A stretch of DNA of 64,000 nucleotides from Rhodospirillaceae bacterium (lineage in GTDB: Bacteria > Pseudomonadota > Alphaproteobacteria > SP197). Of the stretch, positions 58,896 through 64,000 are shown piece by piece (the first letter of the stretch is position 1; the number at the start of each line of letters is the position of its first letter). The position numbers and the translations under genes are program-made. The notes below the pieces were generated by a model. That model was not told the origin of the DNA. It saw nothing but the letters and a program-made list of their open reading frames with translations, and did no database searches. The stretch lies in contig PBNE01000006.1 of assembly GCA_002722885.1 (NCBI GenBank), forward strand, positions 209,690 through 273,689, in the 5' to 3' direction.

Positions 58896-60154
58896 CCAGG
58901 ACCGGGGGCGTCTCGGTTCTGGGCGCTGGCGTCGTCGGCATTTGTTGTGCGCGGTTTCTTCAGAAGGAAGGTTTCGACGTCACGCTGATTGACCGGGACG
59001 AGCCGGGCACAGGCACGTCATCCGGTAACCTCGGCATGATTTGTTCTCTCGAAACGTCCCTGCCGCTGCCCTCGATGCGTGTGCTGTGCGGTGCGCCGAA
59101 GATGCTGCTCGACCCGTATGGCGCACTGGTCGTTCGTTGGCGTCATTTGCCGCACCTGTTGCCATGGCTTGCCCGGTTCGTACGCAATGCCGCACCGTCG
59201 CGCCGCTGGGGCCATGCCCAGGTCATGGCGACGCTGATGCGCAACACGGTCATGGCATATGACAGTCTCATCGAAGGCTCGTCGGCCCGCGGCCTTATCC
59301 GTCATGACGGTGCTGTCGTGGTCTACGAGACCGACGACGGGTTTGCGGCCGATGCCGGCGAGCGGGCCATGCTCAAGCGCCTGGGCGCTGATTTCGACGA
59401 GCTCGAAGGGGCGGCGATCCACGACCTCGAACCGGCATTGGCGCCAAACTTTGTGCGTGGCGTTCACCACCGCGGTTGCGCACAGACCCACAGTCCGCTT
59501 GGCCTGTCCCTTGCCCTGTTGGATGATTTCCGACGAGATGGCGGCACCATTCGCCGGGCAAACGCCAGCGCCATCTCCGTGGACGCCGGGCAGTCACCCG
59601 TCATTGAGACCGATTGCGGGGCAATCCCGACGGAGTCACTGGTCGTTTCCTGTGGCGCCTGGTCGGGCCGACTGGCGGCGTCAGTGGGACTCAAAGTGCC
59701 GCTCGAAGCCGAGCGTGGCTACCATATGGCCGTACCGGGTTTCGACAGCGGGCTCAGGCGACCGATTATCCATGGTGAAAGCAATATCGGTCTGACCCAG
59801 ATGATCGAGGGGCTGCGTATCGGCGGCACCGTGGAGCTTGCCGGACTGGAAGCGCCGCCAACCCCGGGCCGTGCCCAACGCATCTACGACGTCGGCCGGC
59901 GCATGTTGGCCGATCCGGAACACGCCGCCACTGCCGCACTGAGCGACTGGATGGGCTATCGCCCGACACTGCCGGATTATCTGCCGGCAATCGGACCATC
60001 GCCGCACCACGCCAATCTCTGGTTCGCCTTTGGCCATCAGCACGTTGGTCTCAGTCTTGCCGCGCGGACCGGCCAGCTTATCGCGACACTCCTTGCAGGT
60101 CGTTCGCCCGACATCGATCTCGAACCCTTTCGTGTTGACCGGTTCGGACCATGA
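58892..60154 (+). CDS. DadA-like FAD-dependent D-amino-acid/opine-type oxidoreductase
   Basis: DAO-family flavoenzyme of 420 residues with VLGAGVVGICCARFLQKEGFDVTLID (in parts) as FAD motif, TSSGNLGMI as the next conserved region, and YLPAIGPSPHHANLWFAFGHQHVGLSLAARTG at the end, split, which matches D-amino-acid dehydrogenases. It starts with TTG, overlapping the previous stop by four bases, so the dehydrogenase-oxidase pair is translationally coupled: one step makes a keto acid, the other reduces it. Substrate unknown; amino acid or opine-like imino compound is possible. Confidence 0.87.
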   Translation: MTRTGGVSVLGAGVVGICCARFLQKEGFDVTLIDRDEPGTGTSSGNLGMICSLETSLPLPSMRVLCGAPKMLLDPYGALVVRWRHLPHLLPWLARFVRNAAPSRRWGHAQVMATLMRNTVMAYDSLIEGSSARGLIRHDGAVVVYETDDGFAADAGERAMLKRLGADFDELEGAAIHDLEPALAPNFVRGVHHRGCAQTHSPLGLSLALLDDFRRDGGTIRRANASAISVDAGQSPVIETDCGAIPTESLVVSCGAWSGRLAASVGLKVPLEAERGYHMAVPGFDSGLRRPIIHGESNIGLTQMIEGLRIGGTVELAGLEAPPTPGRAQRIYDVGRRMLADPEHAATAALSDWMGYRPTLPDYLPAIGPSPHHANLWFAFGHQHVGLSLAARTGQLIATLLAGRSPDIDLEPFRVDRFGP

Positions 60155-60173
60155 GGTGCAGGGGCGGGCAACG

Positions 60174-61187
60174 ATGGATCCTCTGACACAGGGACTGATG
60201 GGCGCAGCCCTGCCGCAGGTGGCCAACAGGGATCGCCGGCTTCTGTTCTGGGCCGGGTGCTTCGGGTTTCTGGCCGGGATGGCGCCGGATCTCGATGTCT
60301 TCATCCGCTCGTCATCTGATCCGCTTCTCTATCTCGAATACCATCGGCAGTTCACCCATGCGCTTGTGTTCATACCCGTGGGCGGCCTGCTCTGTGCGGC
60401 AGTGTTCCATCTGCTCCTGGGTCGCCGCTCGGGGTTGTCGTTCAAACAGACCTGGCTGATCTGCACGCTGGGCTACGGCACCCACGGCCTGCTTGATGCC
60501 TTCACCTCCTACGGCACCTTGCTGTTGTGGCCCTTCAGTTCCGATCGTGTCGCCCTGAACGCCGTCTCGGTGATCGACCCGTTGTTCACGGTACCGGTTC
60601 TGGTTCTGTTGATCCTGGCGGTCGTCTGCCGGCGGAGAGGTTTCGCTGTCGCGGCCCTGCTCTGGGCCGGGCTTTATCTCGGCGCCGGGCTGTTGCAGCG
60701 CCAGGCCGCGCTCGGCATGGGCGAGGCTCTGGCCGCTTCACGCGGTCACACGTTGCTGCGGCTCGATGCCAAGCCCAGCTTTGGGAACCTTCTGGTCTGG
60801 AAGGTGATCTACGAGACCGACGATCGCTATTTCGTTGATGCCGTGCGCCCCACGCTTGCGCCGCGGGTGTTTGAAGGTGAATCCGTGCTGAAACTCGATA
60901 TCGCACGAGACTTCCCCGATCTTGATCCGGCCTCTCAGCAGCGCCGCGACATCGAACGGTTCCGCGAGTTCAGCGACGGCTACCTCGCCCAGGACCCGCT
61001 GTGGCCCGATCGTATCGTCGACATGCGCTACTCCATGGTGCCCAACGAGATCGAAGGCCTGTGGTCGATCGAAATCTTGGCCACCGCCGGACCGGATACC
61101 CACGCCAGCTTCCAGAACCACCGTGGTGACAGCCGGGCGGGGTTTGACCGGCTATGGTCGTTGATCACAGCACCGACCGTGGACTGA
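60174..61187 (+). CDS. YdjM/YbcI-type membrane-bound metal-dependent hydrolase
   Basis: A 337-residue inner-membrane protein with four or five hydrophobic spans and the family signature DPLTQGLMGAALPQ, APDLDVFIRS, YHRQFTHALVF and GYGTHGLLDAFTSYGT: conserved His and Asp residues that would bind metal. Function of the family is not established; E. coli YdjM is a LexA-regulated member. Start at 60174 rather than 60030 because it gives the family N-terminus. It follows the DadA-like gene by 19 bases but is probably not part of the catabolic pathway. Confidence 0.85.
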   Translation: MDPLTQGLMGAALPQVANRDRRLLFWAGCFGFLAGMAPDLDVFIRSSSDPLLYLEYHRQFTHALVFIPVGGLLCAAVFHLLLGRRSGLSFKQTWLICTLGYGTHGLLDAFTSYGTLLLWPFSSDRVALNAVSVIDPLFTVPVLVLLILAVVCRRRGFAVAALLWAGLYLGAGLLQRQAALGMGEALAASRGHTLLRLDAKPSFGNLLVWKVIYETDDRYFVDAVRPTLAPRVFEGESVLKLDIARDFPDLDPASQQRRDIERFREFSDGYLAQDPLWPDRIVDMRYSMVPNEIEGLWSIEILATAGPDTHASFQNHRGDSRAGFDRLWSLITAPTVD

Positions 61188-61216
61188 ACTCCGCGAACTT
61201 ACCGCCGGATCGCTGA

Positions 61217-61345
61217 TCAGGATTTCATCGCATGGGCCTTGCCGGCCATGAACTCGCAGAGCAGCGTCGCCAGTATGTTGCCCGTGCTCTTCGAATGATC
61301 GATCAGCGGGGCATACTCCGTCACATCCATCGCGCCGGCACCGGC
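61217..61345 (-). pseudogene. C-terminal remnant, probably of a ureohydrolase-family gene
   Basis: About 42 codons at the end of a minus-strand gene: AGAGAMDVTEYAPLIDHSKS, then TGNILATLLCEFMAG and a stop at 61217. The pattern of Met-Asp-Val, Glu, Ala-Pro, Asp, Ser, Thr and a final helix resembles the C-terminus of agmatinase/arginase-type enzymes (MDVVEVAPAYD in E. coli SpeB). No upstream portion is found; it stops where the LysR fragment begins on the other strand. The family call is tentative. Confidence 0.5.
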
Positions 61346-61707
61346 CACCCGCTTTTCGGGCAGGCTGATCTTGATCTGCAGATGGCAGATGTTGCGAACA
61401 GCGACCTTGCCATGTCGAGCTATGTTGATCCCGCGATGCGGGCTGATTCAGAGATCACGTTTCGCACGACCGCCGTCGCCTATGGCGCTGAAGCGCTCGC
61501 AGAACTGGTGATGACCGATCACTATATTGGTTCCTGCCGGAGCACTACATGGCTATCCGTGTTGAAGAAGGTACCGTGCGTGCTCTGATGCCGGAGAGGC
61601 TCGTGCTGGAGCGGCCTTTCAAGATAATCTTGAAAAAGGGCCGCAGCGCGGAAATCCGGATAGAGAACTTTGTTGACGTACTAGAACAGGCCTCGACGCA
61701 GGCGTAG
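61335..61707 (+). pseudogene. C-terminal half of a LysR-type regulator gene, frameshifted
   Basis: Encodes the end of a LysR effector domain: GTGHPLFGQADL, DLAMSSYVDPAMRADSE, FRTTAVAYGAEALAELV, MTDHYIG, then after one missing base near 61531, LPEHYMAIRVEEGTVRALM, RLVLERPFKIILKKGR and a stop at 61705. These blocks match LysR proteins, where the sequence reads IGFLPEHY. The DNA-binding half is gone, so the gene cannot work. It ends 39 bases before the thiamine-diphosphate enzyme, which it may once have controlled. Confidence 0.65.
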
Positions 61708-61746
61708 GGTGCTTCGTCTGGCGCGGGGCTGCCCTGGGAGGATCCG

Positions 61747-63426
61747 ATGGCGAAGATGACCGGTGCGCAGTTCCTGGCGAGGTTTCTGGAGCTGAGTGGT
61801 GTGCAGCATGTTTTCTGGGTTCCTGCGGTGCTCATGGGAATGCTGCGCGAGTTGGAGGGGTCGAACCGGGTTTCCCGCATCCTCGCACATAGTGAGAAGT
61901 CGGCCGTCTACATGGCCGATGGCTATGCCCGGGCGGGCGGGCGGCCCAGTGTCTGCTTAGCCCAGAAGATTGGCGCGGCCAATCTCGCTGCCGGTCTGAA
62001 AGACCCCTATCTCGCCTGCACACCGATGGTGGCGATCGCCGGCGGCGCCCGCGCAGAGTTCGAGAACCGCCACGTCTACCAGCAGATCGACGACGCCACG
62101 GCATTCGAACCGGTGACCAAGAGCCGGTTTCATGTCGCGCAGGTCGATGTGCTTCCCGAAGTCCTGCGTCAGGCCTTTCGTTCGGCGACCACCGGGACGC
62201 CGGGGCCGTCCTTCATTGAGATCGCGGGGCACTTCGCCGAAGTCGAGTTGGATGAAGGCGACCTTGAGATGCTGATCGAGGAGCGTTTTCAGGCGATCCC
62301 GGCCTTCCGCCCCGTGGCGAACGTCGAGGCGATGCAGGCGACTCTTGACGCTCTTTCGAACGCCGAGCGGCCTGTAATTGTGGCCGGTGGCGGTGTCCGC
62401 GCATCGGGCGCCGGCGAGGCCGTGCTGGCGCTGGCGGAGAAGTTCTCCATTCCCATTGCCACCGCCATGAATGCCAAGGACACGATCCCCGGGAGCCACC
62501 CGCTCAATGTCGGCGTGCCGGGGACCTATTCGCGCAAGTCGGCGTGCGAGGCCCTGCTGGAGACCGATCTGGTGTTTTTCATCGGCAGCCGGACGGGAAG
62601 CCAGGTCACGGCCCACTGGCAGCTCCCGCCACCGGGCACGGCGGTCATCCAGCTAGATATCGATGGGGCCGAGCTTGGCCGGCACTATCCCAACCAGGTA
62701 TCGCTCCAGGGTGACGCGCGGGCCACGGTGGAAGCCATGGTCGCGATGGCCGGTGAGGGCGAGCCCGCACGACACGCCGCTTGGGCGGCGCGCACGGCGG
62801 TGTTTGTTGCGGCCTGGCGCGACAGCTTTGCCGAACTGATGGCGTCCGACGCCACACCCATCCGGCCCGAGCGGCTCTGTGCCGAGCTGACGGACTGGCT
62901 GCCGCCCGATGCCATTCTCGTGTCTGACACCGGACATTCCGGCATGTGGACTGCCGGCATGATAGACCTCAATCACCCAGGGCAATCCTATCTGCGAGCG
63001 GCCGGCTCCCTGGGTTGGGGCTTTCCAGCGGGGATCGGTGCGCAGCTCGCCTGTCCCGACCGTCCGGTCGTTGTTTGGACCGGTGACGGCGGCTTCTGGT
63101 ACCACCTCACCGATTTGGAAACGGCCGTGCGCTGGAACGTGCCGTTGATCACCGTGGTCAACAACAACTCCATGCTGAGCCAGGGTGTCGATGGGGAGCT
63201 CGCGAACCGGGGCGGCAAGCTGGAAGGCAACTGGGGCGATGCCTGGGAGTTCACCCGCTCCGACTTTGCCGCCATCGCCCGTTCCATGGGTGCCGAGGGC
63301 ATCCGGGTCGAGGATCCCGGAGAGATCCGCGCGGCATTCGAAAAGGCCCGCGAGATGGGTCGCCCGGTGGTGGTCGACGTTGTTGGCGACCCCTGGGCCC
63401 AGGCGCCGCACACCTGGCTGGGTTAG
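61747..63426 (+). CDS. Thiamine-diphosphate-dependent enzyme, acetolactate-synthase-like
   Basis: A 559-residue ThDP enzyme of the acetolactate synthase/benzoylformate decarboxylase type. The cofactor-activating glutamate is Glu50 in HSEKSAVYMADGYAR; the middle domain has VIVAGGGVRASGAGEAVL; the ThDP site is GDGGFWYHLTDLETA followed by VVNNNSML. Start at 61747 has GGGAGG nine bases before it. Such enzymes decarboxylate or ligate 2-keto acids; here the keto acid could come from the DadA-like or hydroxyacid enzymes, by inference. The remnants upstream show that its original regulator was lost. Confidence 0.88.
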   Translation: MAKMTGAQFLARFLELSGVQHVFWVPAVLMGMLRELEGSNRVSRILAHSEKSAVYMADGYARAGGRPSVCLAQKIGAANLAAGLKDPYLACTPMVAIAGGARAEFENRHVYQQIDDATAFEPVTKSRFHVAQVDVLPEVLRQAFRSATTGTPGPSFIEIAGHFAEVELDEGDLEMLIEERFQAIPAFRPVANVEAMQATLDALSNAERPVIVAGGGVRASGAGEAVLALAEKFSIPIATAMNAKDTIPGSHPLNVGVPGTYSRKSACEALLETDLVFFIGSRTGSQVTAHWQLPPPGTAVIQLDIDGAELGRHYPNQVSLQGDARATVEAMVAMAGEGEPARHAAWAARTAVFVAAWRDSFAELMASDATPIRPERLCAELTDWLPPDAILVSDTGHSGMWTAGMIDLNHPGQSYLRAAGSLGWGFPAGIGAQLACPDRPVVVWTGDGGFWYHLTDLETAVRWNVPLITVVNNNSMLSQGVDGELANRGGKLEGNWGDAWEFTRSDFAAIARSMGAEGIRVEDPGEIRAAFEKAREMGRPVVVDVVGDPWAQAPHTWLG

Positions 63427-63448
63427 GGCAGGCGCCTCCAGGCCACAA

Positions 63449-63994
63449 TCAGTCCTTGACCGGTCCGTCACCCACCCGTGGGTGTGGTCGTGCGCCATCG
63501 GCAACGGCCATGCAAATGACGATCTCTTCTGCGCGCGGCGCATCGGCGACCATCACGGTCATGGTATCGAAATGCGCGAACGACCAGGCCTCATCCTTGT
63601 GCCCCAGCGGCAGGTCCAGCGAAGTTCCGGCAGCAGCGACCTTCACGTTCGAGGGGATCAGAGCCTTGCCACCTCCGACTGCCGCGCGCATCGGTTTGCC
63701 CAGTTTCGGATGGATCATCGCGCCGCCGTGTTCCATATCTCCGGAAATTCCGACAATGGCAGCCTTGCCGTAGCTGACCGGCGCGCCTCCCAGCATGGAC
63801 ACGGCTTCTCCCATCAACCGCTCACCCAATTTGCCACCCATGTCGCAAAGCGCCGACAGATCTTCAACGAAACGCCCGGCAAAGGGGTTTTCAAGCACGG
63901 CCAGAACTGCGATCCGAGTAATCGGATCACAGGGTTCGCCTACACCATCGGTTTCGATGGTCTCCCTAATGAGCACCGTTTTGCGAACGACCAT
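63449..63994 (-). CDS. Amino acid synthesis family protein (AA_synth)
   Basis: A 181-residue protein of the AA_synth family (PF06684). Characteristic parts are VVRKTVLIRETIETDG, VLENPFAGRFVEDLS, MLGGAPVSYGKAAIVG, DMEHGGAMIHPKLGKPMRAAVGGGKALIPSN in parts, and FAHFDTMTVMVAD. Members are found in operons for amino acid, pyrimidine or amidase-type catabolism; function is not proved. The ATG at 63994 lies six bases before the window end, so the promoter is outside. It converges on the ThDP enzyme gene with 22 bases between. Confidence 0.85.
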   Translation of the reverse strand: MVVRKTVLIRETIETDGVGEPCDPITRIAVLAVLENPFAGRFVEDLSALCDMGGKLGERLMGEAVSMLGGAPVSYGKAAIVGISGDMEHGGAMIHPKLGKPMRAAVGGGKALIPSNVKVAAAGTSLDLPLGHKDEAWSFAHFDTMTVMVADAPRAEEIVICMAVADGARPHPRVGDGPVKD

Positions 63995-64000
63995 GTTTCT

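Noticed and set aside
61232-61588. 118-codon plus-strand frame as an intact gene
   Set aside because: Its first part is antisense to the ureohydrolase-like remnant and its second part is the LysR fragment up to the frameshift, so it is not a real gene.

Overview
The window looks like chromosomal DNA of a free-living, G+C-rich alphaproteobacterium, most likely near Rhodospirillales. Reasons: the order uvrC-pgsA-moeA-moaD-moaE, the yqeY-dnaG-rpoD block divergent from carAB, a 666-residue RpoD, a folB/SDR/uvrB group, HspQ, and an ELM1-family protein, all of alphaproteobacterial type. Taxonomy is inferred from gene content and order only.

Layout. 1-5.7 kb: start of a MarR-type regulator gene, divergent ilvE, then a minus-strand housekeeping run (molybdopterin, phospholipid, excision repair). 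5.8-6.5 kb: a 1-Cys peroxiredoxin gene broken in its first 40 codons. 6.6-12.2 kb: formate-tetrahydrofolate ligase, a small membrane protein, an ammonium transporter, an unknown protein, and a D-tartrate dehydratase of the enolase superfamily. 12.2-19.9 kb: a nitrogen/methylamine-type cluster with type III glutamine synthetase (glnT/gmaS family), three stand-alone glutamate-synthase-like proteins (glxBCD, also called mgsABC), an FAD amine oxidase, an unknown protein with a lysine-rich tail, and a divergent GntR regulator. 20.2-31.5 kb: folB, a pteridine-reductase-like SDR, uvrB, acyl-CoA dehydrogenase, a crotonase, an aminotransferase, msrP, a candidate structured RNA, a LysR regulator, trxB, hspQ and ELM1. 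31.5-44.9 kb: carBA, yqeY, dnaG, rpoD, a LysE exporter, a YaiI-family protein, an LLM oxidoreductase, a small exported EF-hand protein, a second crotonase and a TauD-like dioxygenase.

45.0-64.0 kb is accessory in character. It begins beside a tRNA with CAU anticodon (probably Ile2). It carries two GMC oxidoreductases, all parts of a betaine-type ABC transporter scattered on both strands, a sugar-isomerase-like TIM barrel, a xylose-dehydrogenase-like SDR, a VOC protein, a gamma-glutamyltransferase-like enzyme, a hydroxyacid dehydrogenase, a DadA-like FAD enzyme, a thiamine-diphosphate enzyme and an amino-acid-synthesis family protein. Between 61.2 and 61.7 kb lies the scar of a deleted divergent gene pair. 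In the middle is a regulator that seems to join a GntR DNA-binding domain, an FCD effector domain and an IclR-type effector domain. Similar ACCAA/TTGGT palindromes lie beside it and before the hydroxyacid dehydrogenase. I infer uptake and oxidative breakdown of an unidentified betaine-like or gamma-glutamylated compound. That assignment is open, and this is the best candidate in the window for an undescribed system.

Common thread: ammonium uptake, glutamine/N-methylglutamate-type chemistry, C1-folate metabolism, crotonase/acyl-CoA steps of the carnitine type and betaine-type transport together suggest an organism that lives partly on methylated amines and related osmolytes.
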